This document shows positions 17,279 to 27,230 of a stretch of 64,000 nt of DNA, piece after piece. Source of the stretch: Paraburkholderia piptadeniae (GTDB lineage: Bacteria > Pseudomonadota > Gammaproteobacteria > Burkholderiales > Burkholderiaceae); NCBI RefSeq assembly GCF_900007165.1, contig NZ_CYGY02000050.1:159880-223879 (forward strand), written 5' to 3'. The translations under genes were made by a program, and so were the position numbers. Below the pieces are notes generated by a model that saw only the letters and a list, made by a program, of their open reading frames with translations, was not told where the DNA came from and made no database searches. How positions within the stretch are numbered: the stretch's first letter is position 1; the number at the start of each line of letters is the position of its first letter.

Positions 17279-18529
17279 CTATTGCTGGTCTACGGCGTAG
17301 CGATTTCGCCAGCTTTCCGAGAATCCCGCCTTCACGTCGAACGGTTGGCTCGATACGGTCAGATGGAGACGCCGGCTCGTGTAGGGCGTGTGCGCGTTGA
17401 CGACATCCATGTCGAGCTCGACGCCAAGGCCCGGTTCGGTCGGCGCAATGATGTAGCCGTCCTCCCAGCGAATCGGCTTCTTCAGGATCTGCGCATGGAA
17501 ACCCTCCCATCGCATGATGCTTTCCTGAATGAGGAAATTCGGCGACGCCACGCCCAACTGGATACTGGCGGCTGCGCCAATCGGACCGTTGTAGAGGTGA
17601 GGCGCAATTTGCGCGTAGTAGACCTCGGCCATGCTGGCAATCTTCTTCGCTTCGAGAATGCCGCCGACACGCCCAAGGTTCATTTGCAGAATCGATGCCG
17701 AGTTGTTTCGAAGCAGATCGAAGAACTCATACTTGGTCGTCAACCGTTCGCCCGCTGCAACGGGAATTCCGGTTTTCTGCGCGACGCGCGCCATCGCTTC
17801 CGACTGTCCTGGCGGGACGGGCTCTTCGAACCACAGCGGGTCATAGGGCTCGATATGTCGTGCGAGTCGAATGGCAGCCGACGGCGTCATCTGGCCGTGC
17901 GTGCCGAAGATCAGATCGCACTGGTTGCCGACGGCCTCGCGAAGGCGCCGGCAAAACGTCGCCGACAACTCCATCAGGTCCAGACTGAGCTGATGCCCGC
18001 AATATGCCGTATAAGGACCTGCCGGATCGAACTTGATCGCCGTAAAGCCTTGCTTTACGTATTCCACTGCGCATTTGACCGAGAGGTCGACGTCTTCGTA
18101 ATCGTGCGAGTACTCGCCGTCGGCTGTCTTCGGATACAGGTAGGTGTAGGAGCGTAGCCGCTCATTCACCTTCCCGCCGATCAATTGATACACGGGCTGA
18201 TTCGCGGCCTTGCCGATAATGTCCCAGCACGCCATTTCGAGGCCGCTCACGATGCCCATCATCGAAAGGTCGGGGCGCTGCGTGAAGCCGCTGGAATACG
18301 CCTCGCGATAGAAACGTTCGACATGGTGCGGGTCATGATTTTCGAGGTATCGCTGATACACATCGGCGATAGCGGCCTTCATCACGTCCGGATGGAAAGT
18401 GGCCGCATACACTTCACCTACGCCCTCTATGCCGCAAGCCGTCTTCAGTTTGACGAAGATCCAGTAGCGTCCGCCGATATAGGGCGGCGGCACGGCGACG
18501 ACATAGGTTTCAAGAGAAGTTATCTTCAT
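17279..18529 (-). CDS. Enolase-superfamily sugar-acid dehydratase (MR/MLE family)
   Basis: A 416-residue member of the mandelate racemase/muconate lactonising group. It has a capping domain at the N-terminus and a beta-barrel: KFDPAGPYTAY supplies the acid/base Lys region, DLIFGTHGQMTP and LWFEEPVPPGQ the metal ligands, AAGERLTTKYEF a third ligand, and the C-terminal APHLYNGPIGAAAS loop. The set is that of acid-sugar dehydratases, which remove water from an aldonate to give a 2-keto-3-deoxy acid. It is in one operon with the MFS carrier (58 bases upstream) and the GMC enzyme. The exact sugar acid is not determinable. Confidence 0.85.
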   Translation of the reverse strand: MKITSLETYVVAVPPPYIGGRYWIFVKLKTACGIEGVGEVYAATFHPDVMKAAIADVYQRYLENHDPHHVERFYREAYSSGFTQRPDLSMMGIVSGLEMACWDIIGKAANQPVYQLIGGKVNERLRSYTYLYPKTADGEYSHDYEDVDLSVKCAVEYVKQGFTAIKFDPAGPYTAYCGHQLSLDLMELSATFCRRLREAVGNQCDLIFGTHGQMTPSAAIRLARHIEPYDPLWFEEPVPPGQSEAMARVAQKTGIPVAAGERLTTKYEFFDLLRNNSASILQMNLGRVGGILEAKKIASMAEVYYAQIAPHLYNGPIGAAASIQLGVASPNFLIQESIMRWEGFHAQILKKPIRWEDGYIIAPTEPGLGVELDMDVVNAHTPYTSRRLHLTVSSQPFDVKAGFSESWRNRYAVDQQ

Positions 18530-18587
18530 TCAGACCTCTTTGCGATGATGATTCGACGAGAGCGTGCTGCACGCTATTACAAGAAAT

Positions 18588-19892
18588 TCATTGGCCCGGG
18601 AAGCGGTAATGCACGGTGCGCTTCTTGAATACGAGCACCAGTACGCTGCCGGCCAGGCAACACACTCCGATGTAGACGAAATAGATCTGTGTTCCGAGTG
18701 CGCCCGGATAGCGATGTGAAATAGCCGACGTGAGCATCGGCAGATAGATGTCGGGAGAGAGGCCGACCATCGAAATGATGCCGACTGCCAGTCCCGTGAC
18801 GCGCGCCGGCACGTCGCATCGGTCGATGATGGCCCAGTAGAGTCCATGCACCGAATAGGTCATCAGCCCGAGCACGACGATGCAAGCGGCGAGGAGCCAC
18901 ATGGGCACCGTCGAGGGCACGAGCACGAAGAGCATCCATGCAACGGAGGCCGCAAGCATGCCGAAGCCCAGAACATTGACGTTCGTATAGCGATCGCCGA
19001 GGAAGCCGCCGCCGATTGCTCCGATCGGTCGCATCCACAGCTTGATTACGGTGAGTTCGCCCGCAAGCACGGCGGAAGCGGCGAAGTGCTGCTGGATGTA
19101 GCTGGAAAAATAGAACGTTGCCCACAACAGCTGATAACCCGCCAGCACGATCAGACTGATGAGCCAGATCTCCGGAATGCGCGCCAGCATCAGGAAATCA
19201 CGCAATACGGAGGGGCGAGCCGACGTGTTCAAGGCGGAGCGTCGCTCATCGCTCCCGTCATTGGGCAGAAAGAGTGCCGACAACGCGGCGATCGCGAGAC
19301 AAACTCCGGCGTACATGTGGATCACCGGACGCAGCGACACTTGCGGCGCATCGTTTGCGTAATGCGCGAAGATTGCAATGGCCAACGATGCGAGGATGGC
19401 CTCAGTCAATCCGCGTCCGCCATCGAGAATGCCGAAGAACCTTCCTTGCTCGTGCTGGTTCGCCAGCAGCTTGACGGCCCGCAACATCGCGGACCAGAAC
19501 GTCAGGCCGCCCGCGATGCCCCATCCGAAGAAGATGCATTTCATCGCCGCGAAGCCGGGATAGGTGGCGAACCAGAAACCGAGCAGGCCGACGACGCTCA
19601 GCGAGAATACAACCAGCCAGCGCGAACTGATCCGGTCGGCAAGCCAGCCGCTCGGAATATACGTGACCACGTAAATGATCCCGAGGAGCGTATAACACTC
19701 GCCCAACTGGTCGACATTGATGCCGAATGCGTTCAGGATCGTGACTTCGAAGTTCTGCCGCAAATAGAGCAACGGGTACAGCGCGCCCGCGGCCAACGTC
19801 AGCAGGCCGAGCTGAAGGTAGCGGACAAGCGCGCCGGATGACGCCGCATCGACGGCGACTGCGTTCTGTTGTGATTCCGGGGATGCTGCCAT
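18588..19892 (-). CDS. MFS transporter of the sugar-acid cluster
   Basis: A 434-residue, 12-helix MFS protein. Motifs include IPSGWLADRISSRWLVVFSL (motif A) and the symmetric GGGFLGDRYTNVNVLGF in the second half. A central hydrophilic loop (DGSDERRSALNTSARP) splits the halves. The start at 19892 follows ggagacatc. It probably imports the sugar acid used by the dehydratase gene downstream. The 218 bases before it hold an imperfect palindrome, TTTGGATATCTAAA on the coding strand (20010-20023), which may be an operator. Confidence 0.85.
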   Translation of the reverse strand: MAASPESQQNAVAVDAASSGALVRYLQLGLLTLAAGALYPLLYLRQNFEVTILNAFGINVDQLGECYTLLGIIYVVTYIPSGWLADRISSRWLVVFSLSVVGLLGFWFATYPGFAAMKCIFFGWGIAGGLTFWSAMLRAVKLLANQHEQGRFFGILDGGRGLTEAILASLAIAIFAHYANDAPQVSLRPVIHMYAGVCLAIAALSALFLPNDGSDERRSALNTSARPSVLRDFLMLARIPEIWLISLIVLAGYQLLWATFYFSSYIQQHFAASAVLAGELTVIKLWMRPIGAIGGGFLGDRYTNVNVLGFGMLAASVAWMLFVLVPSTVPMWLLAACIVVLGLMTYSVHGLYWAIIDRCDVPARVTGLAVGIISMVGLSPDIYLPMLTSAISHRYPGALGTQIYFVYIGVCCLAGSVLVLVFKKRTVHYRFPGQ

Positions 19893-20009
19893 GATGTCTC
19901 CTTTGTTACCGTCTTCATGGTTGATGCATGGGGCTTGCGGCAAGCTGAATGCATTGGCGCGATCGCGAAGAGTCTATGGAGCTCTTTTGTGTGTGCGTCG
20001 CTCAATACG

Positions 20010-20023
20010 TTTAGATATCCAAA
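20010..20023. promoter_or_regulatory. Imperfect palindrome upstream of the MFS gene
   Basis: tttagatatccaaa is a 14-bp near-palindrome with one mismatched pair in an AT-rich patch 118 bases before the transporter start. It is a candidate operator for the IclR protein of the cluster, with no direct proof. Confidence 0.35.
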
Positions 20024-20110
20024 TTAAAACAGATGTATCGATGTTCCTTTCGATAGAAGTTGGGGGAGTGTCCAGTCCTCCTCTTCGCGAGCAGGACCGG
20101 TTCTTTGAAG

Positions 20111-21535
20111 CTAGTACGGCATTACGACGAGGCGTGTCTGCGTAAATGCCAGCATGCCGTGCTGTCCGTCGTCACCGCCGATGCCCGAGCGTTTCCAGCC
20201 CGCGTGATGTCCCTGATAAGGATCATCCGGCACGCGGTTGACATAGCATTCGCCCGCTTCGATTTCATTGGCGACGCGCATGATCGTCCCGTGGTTCTGG
20301 CTATAGATCATCGATGCGAGACCGAACTGATGATCGTTTGCCATCGCCAGCGCTTCGTCGAGTGTTTTGTGAACGACGACGGCGAGCACAGGCCCGAACG
20401 TCTCTTCCTGGACAATCTCCATGTCCTGGCGGCAGCCAGTCAGCAGCGTGGGCGGGTAGAAAAAACCCTTGCCCGATGGGATCACGCCTCCGCATTCGAG
20501 CACGGCGCCATCGTCGATCGCGCGCGCGACCATCTGGTGGATATGCAGGCGGGCGTTGTCATGAATCAGCGGGCCCATCCAGTCGTGGTTCTTGCTGCGA
20601 TCGCCCCATTGGCGCTCGCGCATCCGGTTCCGCAGCAGATCGATGAATCGCGACGCAACGGCTTCGTTGACATACACACGCTCGACTGCAGTGCAAAGCT
20701 GACCGCAATTCGTCGTCTTGGAGCGCACGATATCGTCGGCTGCCTTTTCGAGGTCGGCATCCGGTTCGATGATGGCAGGTGTCTGGCCGCCAAGCTCGAG
20801 CGCAACTTTCGCGATATTCACCTGCGAATATTCGAGCACCTTGCGGCCCGCGCCGACACTGCCTGTCAGCGTGATCATCCCAATGGCCGGGTGCGTGCAG
20901 ATCTGCTCGGCCACCTGATGATTCATCGCAAGGATGTTGATGACGCCTGGCGGCACATCGGCTTCCTGCACCGCGCGGGCGATCTCGAGCGCGGAGCAGG
21001 GCGTATAGCTGCTCGGCCGGACTATCACGGTATTCCCGGTGATCAACGCGGGAGCAAGCTTGCGCAACAGCGTGTAGACGGGCGAATTGAACGGAACGAG
21101 GCAGACGACGACGCCGATGGGCTCGCGATAGAGCAGCAGATTCTCGCTTGCGTTGTCGCTTGGAATGACTTCGCCTGTGATCCGGCGCGCCCACTCGGCG
21201 TGATAGCGGGTTACTTCGGCCGCATAGAGCACTTCCGATCGCGCATGCTGCGGGCTTTTTCCGGACTCGAGCGCGAGTGCGCGGCCGATATCATCCGCGC
21301 GCGCGACGAGCGCGTCTGCAAGGCGATGGAGTACTTTGCCGCGTTCTATTGCAGGAAGACGTCGCCATTTCTTTTGCGCTGCGGCGGCACAGCGTACGGC
21401 TTCGTCGGCATCGTACGGATTCGCGCTGTCGACTGTGGCGACAATATCTTCTGTCGCCGGATTGACCACCTCCAGCAACGTTGCCCCGTCCGAAGTCTTG
21501 AATTGGTTATCGATAAAGTTGCGATAGTGGCGCAC
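20111..21535 (-). CDS. Aldehyde dehydrogenase (AldA/lactaldehyde-type)
   Basis: A 474-residue NAD(P)-dependent aldehyde dehydrogenase. The general base Glu is in ALELGGQTP and the nucleophilic Cys in NCGQLCTAVERVYV; the cofactor-binding loop is ITLTGSVGAGRKV and VRPSSYTPCSAL replaces the usual KPSE motif, so the common Lys there is Arg. N-terminal VPFNSPVYTLLRKLAPALITGNT resembles E. coli AldA. It should turn a short (hydroxy)aldehyde into its acid. It lies upstream of the MFS gene in the same direction, 218 bases away, and may have its own promoter. Confidence 0.88.
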   Translation of the reverse strand: MRHYRNFIDNQFKTSDGATLLEVVNPATEDIVATVDSANPYDADEAVRCAAAAQKKWRRLPAIERGKVLHRLADALVARADDIGRALALESGKSPQHARSEVLYAAEVTRYHAEWARRITGEVIPSDNASENLLLYREPIGVVVCLVPFNSPVYTLLRKLAPALITGNTVIVRPSSYTPCSALEIARAVQEADVPPGVINILAMNHQVAEQICTHPAIGMITLTGSVGAGRKVLEYSQVNIAKVALELGGQTPAIIEPDADLEKAADDIVRSKTTNCGQLCTAVERVYVNEAVASRFIDLLRNRMRERQWGDRSKNHDWMGPLIHDNARLHIHQMVARAIDDGAVLECGGVIPSGKGFFYPPTLLTGCRQDMEIVQEETFGPVLAVVVHKTLDEALAMANDHQFGLASMIYSQNHGTIMRVANEIEAGECYVNRVPDDPYQGHHAGWKRSGIGGDDGQHGMLAFTQTRLVVMPY

Positions 21536-21854
21536 GCGTGTCTCCGTGAATGTCTATGTCGGCGTGGTCGGTGTTGTTGGCGGACTATAAAATCCAATCC
21601 GTCCGCGGTCAATGATTTCTAAATAAAGAATTTGTTTTTTATATATGGAAAAATAGTCAATCATCGAAGTCACGTTAGCGGTTTGAACGTGTTGGTGGAG
21701 AAACGATTCCACATTCGACGTGCGGCGCGCGGGCGTCACGTCGGAAGGGACTTCGCGCTCGTCTCTTTGAAAGACAGATTCGATTTCTGAAAAGCAAATG
21801 GCCGGTGCGTTACACACCGGCCATTTTCATTTCACCAAGATGCTCAGGCGTTCG
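21536..21854. other. Intergenic region between the ALDH and DUF2891 genes
   Basis: The ALDH side is strongly AT-rich around 21585-21665 (tttctaaataaagaatttg, tttttatatatgg), consistent with a promoter on the minus strand. The other side holds the terminator listed at 21797-21827. Confidence 0.5.
21797..21827. terminator. Bidirectional-type terminator after DUF2891
   Basis: A perfect 11-bp stem (aatggccggtg 21797-21807 with 21815-21825) and a 7-base loop, 28 bases after the DUF2891 stop on the minus strand, followed in that direction by tgctttt; a tttt also follows on the plus strand. Confidence 0.7.
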
Positions 21855-22865
21855 TCACGCTTCGAGTGCGAGCGTCGCAAAAGTGGCGAGCCAATGCTCG
21901 CCCATATAGTCGCCGGCGACATGCTGCAACGCGCTTTCCAGATGTATGTCAGCGGCTTCGAACAGCACTGCGCGACGCGGATCGTCATTCGACAGCGCGC
22001 GCGCAAGCGATCGCTGGCACCACGCGCGGCTCAGATTCAATCCGTCCAGATGCGCAATCTTGCCGTCGCTGCGGTCGGTGACGGTGGCGGGCACGAACAG
22101 GGTTGCGGGTTGCCGCTGTGCAAGATCGGGCAAAAAGCGCGTGAACCACCCGTCGAACTCGGCGGGGGGCAAGGCGCGCCGCATCAACTCCGCTTCCATC
22201 AGCGAAGGCGACAGGAACTCGTCGCCGGACGGCTCCCACGCCTGGCAACCTGCGTCGTTCAGATACCAGCGCTTCGCCGTTTCGACGATCAGCGTTGCAA
22301 GCGAATCGCGTTGCGTGCGATGCGCGAATTCGAGCGTGAGCGCCAGTGCAAAAGCCGTGTTGAAATGCGTGCCGACGCGCAGCGGATAAGTCGCCTTCGG
22401 CAAGAACTCTTCGAAGCGTTCGACGAATGCATCCGTTAGCGGCTCGATCGTCTTCGACCAGCGTTCGGCTTGTGGCAGCTTCAGCGATGCGGCATGACCC
22501 GACAGCGCAAGCAGCCATGCCCAGCCATACGGCCGCTCGAAACCTTGGTTATGCGGCAGATCGAGATAGGCACGCTCACCCGTGACCTTCTCTTCAGTGA
22601 AGTGCTCGTCGACGACGGCAATGATGTGCGGCGCCTCGGGCAACTCGGGGAAGCGTTCGAGCAGATGCAGGAGCAACCAGTAGCCATGCACGCACGAATG
22701 CCAGTCATAGCTGCCATAGAAGATGGGATGCAACGCGCGCGGACCTTGCACGTCTTGCGGACGGGCGAGCGAGTGCGTGAGCTTGTTCGGATACTCGCGG
22801 GTCAGATGAGCAAGCGCGAGACCAGCGAATTTCGATGCGATTTCAGATGTGAGCACGGCATTCAT
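21855..22865 (-). CDS. DUF2891 family protein
   Basis: A 336-residue soluble protein, all-helical by appearance. It fits DUF2891 through DVQGPRALHPIFYGSYDWHSCVHGYWLLLHLL near residue 60 and HFNTAFALALTLEFAH further on, with many Trp and His residues typical of an (alpha/alpha) toroid. No biochemical role is known to me. It is the last gene after the aminotransferase, 165 bases downstream. The start at 22865 is chosen over an ATG-like start further upstream because family similarity begins there. Confidence 0.8.
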   Translation of the reverse strand: MNAVLTSEIASKFAGLALAHLTREYPNKLTHSLARPQDVQGPRALHPIFYGSYDWHSCVHGYWLLLHLLERFPELPEAPHIIAVVDEHFTEEKVTGERAYLDLPHNQGFERPYGWAWLLALSGHAASLKLPQAERWSKTIEPLTDAFVERFEEFLPKATYPLRVGTHFNTAFALALTLEFAHRTQRDSLATLIVETAKRWYLNDAGCQAWEPSGDEFLSPSLMEAELMRRALPPAEFDGWFTRFLPDLAQRQPATLFVPATVTDRSDGKIAHLDGLNLSRAWCQRSLARALSNDDPRRAVLFEAADIHLESALQHVAGDYMGEHWLATFATLALEA

Positions 22866-23030
22866 CGACGCCTCGTCATAACGGACATAGGGGTTACGGT
22901 AAGCCTTCAATCCGTTTGCTCGGGCATGCACGGGCCGAACATCGTGTTGAAGGCAAGGAGCACATTCTGCCCCTATCGCCCCCTTCCTGTCATGTGTGAA
23001 GCGCGTTGCCGGCGCGTGGGCTGAGTACCG

Positions 23031-24467
23031 TTACGAAAGCGCCAATTGACGGGCGGTTGCGTCGATGGCTTTTTTCGCCTTCGATACGAGCTCGTCGATC
23101 TCGCTCTTCGTGATGACGAGTGGCGGCGAGAGCAGCATGCGGTCGCCCGTTGCGCGCATGATCAGATTGCCGTTGAAGCAGAAGTCGCGGCAGATCATGC
23201 CGACGTCGCCGCCGTTTTCGAAGCGCTTCCTGGTCTTCGGGTTCTGCGCGAGTTGAATGCCCGCGACGAGACCCACGCCCGCCACTTCGCCGACGATGGG
23301 GTGATTCGCGAATGTCTCGCGCAGCGACTTTTGAAAGTACGGACCCGTTTCGTACTTCACTCGCTCGACAATCTTTTCGTCGCGCAGCAGTTTCAGATTC
23401 GCGACGGCAACGGCAGCGGCCACGGGATGCCCCGAATACGTGAGGCCGTGATTGAATTCGCCGTTCTCGATGATCGCCTTGGCGATGCGATCATGCAGGC
23501 CGACAGCGCCCATCGGCACATAACCGCTCGTCAAGCCCTTGGCCATCGTGATCAGATCGGGCTCGAAGCCGAAATGCAGATGCGCGAACCATTCGCCCGT
23601 CCGGCCAAAGCCGCCGATCACTTCATCCGCGACGAGCAGCACGTCGTACTTGCGGCAGATGCGCTGGATTTCAGGCCAATACGTCGATGGCGGGAATATG
23701 ACGCCGCCAGCTCCCTGGAACGGCTCGCCGATAAATGCCGCGACACTCTCCCGTCCCAGTTCGAGAATTTTCGTTTCGAGTTGTCGTGCGCGTTCGAAAC
23801 CGAATTCTTCCGGCGTCATGTCGCCACCTTCGCCGAACCAGTATGGCTGGTCGATATGCACGATGTGCTCGACCTGCGACGGCATCTGCTCATGCATATA
23901 GCCCATGCCGCCGAGCGTGCCGCCCGCGATCGTCGAGCCGTGATAGCCGTTCTTGCGCGAGATGACGAACTTCTTCTGCTTCTGGCCTTGCGTCGCCCAG
24001 TATTGGTGGACGATGCGCAGCACCGTGTCGTTGCCTTCCGAGCCGCTGTTGCAATAGAAGAAGTGATTGAACGGCGCGGGCGTCAGTTCGGCGAGCAGCG
24101 CCGACAACTCGATCACGGGAGGATGCGTGGTCTTGAAGAACGTGTTGTAGAAGGGCAGTTCCAGCAACTGCCGATAGGCCGCGTCCGCGAGTTCCTTGCG
24201 ACCATAGCCGACGTTCACGCACCACAGTCCCGCCATGCCGTCGATGATCTTGTTGCCGTCCGAGTCCCATAGATAGACGCCTTCGGCCTTCACGATCACG
24301 CGGCTGCCTGCGCGATTCAATGCGCCCATATCCGAGAACGGATGAATGTGATGCGCGGCGTCGAGCGCGCGGTATTCCGCCGTGCTGCGCTGCTGTCGCG
24401 ATGCGCTGGCCTTTGCAGTCGGCTGAGCAGGTTGCACGTAAGTGATTTCTTCTGTTCTGTAGCTCAT
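23031..24467 (-). CDS. Putrescine/polyamine-type aminotransferase (class III)
   Basis: A 478-residue class III omega-aminotransferase. The PLP Lys is in LITMAKGLTSGYVPMGAV, the phosphate-binding region is CNSGSEGNDTVLRI, and DEVIGGFGRTGEWFAHLHFG is the family Asp motif. Sequence and length fit the SpuC-like putrescine:pyruvate/beta-alanine group. It removes an amino group to give an aminoaldehyde. It sits 60 bases after the gamma-glutamyl ligase gene in the same transcript, consistent with polyamine use. Another diamine substrate is possible. Confidence 0.85.
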   Translation of the reverse strand: MSYRTEEITYVQPAQPTAKASASRQQRSTAEYRALDAAHHIHPFSDMGALNRAGSRVIVKAEGVYLWDSDGNKIIDGMAGLWCVNVGYGRKELADAAYRQLLELPFYNTFFKTTHPPVIELSALLAELTPAPFNHFFYCNSGSEGNDTVLRIVHQYWATQGQKQKKFVISRKNGYHGSTIAGGTLGGMGYMHEQMPSQVEHIVHIDQPYWFGEGGDMTPEEFGFERARQLETKILELGRESVAAFIGEPFQGAGGVIFPPSTYWPEIQRICRKYDVLLVADEVIGGFGRTGEWFAHLHFGFEPDLITMAKGLTSGYVPMGAVGLHDRIAKAIIENGEFNHGLTYSGHPVAAAVAVANLKLLRDEKIVERVKYETGPYFQKSLRETFANHPIVGEVAGVGLVAGIQLAQNPKTRKRFENGGDVGMICRDFCFNGNLIMRATGDRMLLSPPLVITKSEIDELVSKAKKAIDATARQLALS

Positions 24468-24527
24468 GTTGCCTCCAGTTGTCTTGCGCTTGCACGTTGC
24501 ATTCCGGGTACTTAAAAGAGTCGAAGC

Positions 24528-25862
24528 TCAGACGTGCAGCAGCAAATGCTTGCGTTCCCATGAACTGATCACGCGGAAAAACGCCTCATATTCGGTTTCC
24601 TTCAGCGCGAGATACGCCCTGACGAAAGGCTCGCCCATGATCTCGGCGAGCGGCTCGCATGCGGCCATCAGCGTGAGCCCTTCTTCGAGATTGCGAGGCA
24701 ACTGATACGGCAATTGATATCCGTCGCTCGTGAGCGGTTCCGTCGGCGTCAGGCACTGTGTGATGCCGAGATAGCCGGCGGCGAGCGTGCCGGCAATCGC
24801 GAGATACGGATTGCAGTCGACACCCGGAATGCGATTCTCGATACGGCGTGCTTGTGGACTCGAATGCGGAATGCGGAATCCGACCGTGCGGTTGTCGTAA
24901 CCCCATTGCACGTTGATCGGCGCGGCCATGAAGCGCGATAGCCGGCGATACGAGTTGATGTACGGCGCGAAGATCGGCATCAGCGCGGGCGTGTACTTCT
25001 GCAGTCCCGCGAGGTACTGGTTGAACAGCGCGGTCGGCTTGCCGTCGCTGCCGGTGAAAAGGTTCTGGCCCGTCTCTTCATCGACGATGCTTTGATGCAC
25101 GTGCATCGCCGAGCCGGGTTCGCCTTCCATCGGCTTCGCCATGAAAGTGGCGTACATGTGATGACGCAGCGCCGCTTCGCGCACGGTGCGCTTGAAGAGA
25201 AACACGCGGTCAGCGAGGTTGAGCGGGTCGCCATGCAGGAAGTTGATCTCCATTTGCGCGGCACCCACTTCGTGAATCAGCGTGTCGACTTCCAGTTCCT
25301 GAATGTCGCAGTACTCGTAGATGTCTTCGAAAAGCGGATCGAACTCGTTCACGGCTTCGATCGAATAAGCCTGGCGTCCCGTCTCGGCGCGCCCCGTGCG
25401 CCCGACGGGAGGCTGCAAAGGCAGGTCGGGGTCCTTGTTCATGTCGACCAGATAGAACTCCAGCTCCGGCGCGACGACGGGCTTCCAGCCTCTGGCCTTG
25501 TAGAGATCGAGCACGCGGCGCAGTACGCGACGCGGCGAGATCGCGACGGGCGTGCCGTCGAAATGCACGCAGTCGTGAATCACCTGCGCCGTGGGATCGA
25601 CGGCCCACGGAATGATGCGGATCGTCGAAGGATCGGGCACGCACACCATGTCGGGATCGGTGACGCCCGTGAGCGAGCCGTCGTCCGGATACTCGCCCGT
25701 CACGGTCTGGATCATCACGGCCTGGGGCAGCCGCATCGATTCACCCAATTCGAACTTGCTGCGCGGAATGATCTTGCCGCGCGCAATGCCCGCCATGTCG
25801 GGAATGATCGCTTCGATTTCGGTGATGTGATGCTTCTTCAGAAATTCATCAATGTCTTGCAT
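24528..25862 (-). CDS. puuA: Glutamine-synthetase-like gamma-glutamyl-putrescine ligase
   Basis: A 444-residue protein of the type I glutamine synthetase fold. Markers are PELEFYLVDMNKDPDLP, IHEVGAAQMEINFLHGDPLNLAD with metal-binding Glu, GSAMHVHQSIVDE, and NRTVGFRIPHSSPQARRIENR. It is about 30 residues shorter than assimilatory GlnA and lacks an obvious adenylylation Tyr loop, as in PuuA/SpuI enzymes, which join glutamate to putrescine with ATP. Genomic context (PuuD, PuuC and an aminotransferase) supports this. Related ethanolamine or tyramine ligases cannot be excluded. The start at 25862 begins MQDIDEFLKKHH. Confidence 0.8.
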   Translation of the reverse strand: MQDIDEFLKKHHITEIEAIIPDMAGIARGKIIPRSKFELGESMRLPQAVMIQTVTGEYPDDGSLTGVTDPDMVCVPDPSTIRIIPWAVDPTAQVIHDCVHFDGTPVAISPRRVLRRVLDLYKARGWKPVVAPELEFYLVDMNKDPDLPLQPPVGRTGRAETGRQAYSIEAVNEFDPLFEDIYEYCDIQELEVDTLIHEVGAAQMEINFLHGDPLNLADRVFLFKRTVREAALRHHMYATFMAKPMEGEPGSAMHVHQSIVDEETGQNLFTGSDGKPTALFNQYLAGLQKYTPALMPIFAPYINSYRRLSRFMAAPINVQWGYDNRTVGFRIPHSSPQARRIENRIPGVDCNPYLAIAGTLAAGYLGITQCLTPTEPLTSDGYQLPYQLPRNLEEGLTLMAACEPLAEIMGEPFVRAYLALKETEYEAFFRVISSWERKHLLLHV

Positions 25863-25897
25863 GATCGTTCTCTCTGTTTTGTTGCTCGAGACGGGGA

Positions 25898-26680
25898 TCA
25901 GGCGTGCGCGCTTGCAGCCGATCCCGTCTTCATACGCATCCGCTCGCGGCACGCTGCGCCAAACGCACGGAAGATCGCTGTCGATAGCGCGTCGTTCGCA
26001 TGCTTCCATTCCGGATGCCATTGCACACCCAGCGCGAAAGCACGCGCATTGGCGACGCTGATCGCTTCGATCAAACCGTCCGGCGCGTGGGCTTCGACAG
26101 TGAGGCCGTTGCCGAGCCGCTCGACGCCTTGTCCGTGCAATGAATTGACGCGCGCTTCGCTTGCGCCGCCGGCGAGCTTCTGCAACAGCCCGCCTTGCAC
26201 GAGATGCAGCGCATGCGAGGGCCCGTACTGCACGTCGAGGTCGTCTTCCTTGTTCTCGCGATGGTCGTCGTAGCCGTCCACCGTGTGAACGCTTTGATGC
26301 AACGTCCCGCCGAATACGACATTCATTTCCTGAAAGCCACGGCAAATCGCGAGAACGGGGATGCCCGCGTCAATGGCGGCGCGCATTAGCGGCAGCGTCG
26401 TCGCGTCGCGTGCGGGGTCGTGCAGCGTGCCGGGCGCGCTCGCATGACCGCCGTAGCGACGCGGCTCGACGTTCGAATAGCTGCCCGTAAACAGCAGGCC
26501 GTCGACGTGCGCGAGCACATCTTCGGGCGTCTGGCGTTCGCCTAGCGCGGGCAGCAAAACTGCCAGCGCGTGCGCGCCGTCGACCACGGCTGCGATGTAC
26601 TTCTCGCCGACCACATGTGACGGATGCACGCCCCTCATCGTTCTGTCGGCGCTGATGCCGACCAATGGCTTCGTTTGCAT
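25898..26680 (-). CDS. puuD: Gamma-glutamyl-gamma-aminobutyrate hydrolase
   Basis: A 260-residue class I glutamine-amidotransferase-like hydrolase. The nucleophile Cys is in PVLAICRGFQEMNVVFGGTL, and the His-Glu pair is in ALGVQWHPEWKH. The N-terminus (KPLVGISADRTMRGVHPSHVVGEKY) is typical of PuuD. It releases GABA and glutamate from gamma-glutamyl-GABA. It is the first gene of the minus-strand unit, 35 bases ahead of puuA. I choose the ATG at 26680 because similarity starts there. Confidence 0.85.
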   Translation of the reverse strand: MQTKPLVGISADRTMRGVHPSHVVGEKYIAAVVDGAHALAVLLPALGERQTPEDVLAHVDGLLFTGSYSNVEPRRYGGHASAPGTLHDPARDATTLPLMRAAIDAGIPVLAICRGFQEMNVVFGGTLHQSVHTVDGYDDHRENKEDDLDVQYGPSHALHLVQGGLLQKLAGGASEARVNSLHGQGVERLGNGLTVEAHAPDGLIEAISVANARAFALGVQWHPEWKHANDALSTAIFRAFGAACRERMRMKTGSAASAHA

Positions 26681-27230
26681 GACTAATCGTATTCGTTGAT
26701 TGACTTCGCTAACGCGACACGCGTTGCCAAATGCGACTGTGTATGTGGCTGCGTGCGCGCGGCACGATTTCGCGGCCGTGCGCAATGCAAAGCCGCTTCA
26801 AGGGTGTTTGTTTGTCACGGTCGTCAGCGAACCGCGCCGCGCGTTGCGATCAGATAAGCTGTCCGGTTTGCTCCGCAGCGAGCAACTGCGGGCGTGCAAG
26901 GGTGCGTGCACGGTGCAGGAACGAGCGCGAGCGAAGACGCAGCGCATTGACGCGCGCGAAGCATTGACCCACGAGCGGGCCCGACAGCGGAAGAGGGAAA
27001 GACGCTAGGGCAAGAGCGATGCGACACCGTCGGTGTGCACCGCGATGAAGGCACGCGCTGAAATGGAGTTATGACGTCGGACGGAACGGCGCGACAGGAT
27101 CGTGGAGACGGACAGAAAGCGGCGAAACGCATGCCTGCCGTTGCTGCCGTCGGCGATGGCGTTGTCGTCGCGAAGACACCTCGCGAACTGACTACGATCC
27201 CACCTTACCAAAGGGCCACGGACTCTCACG

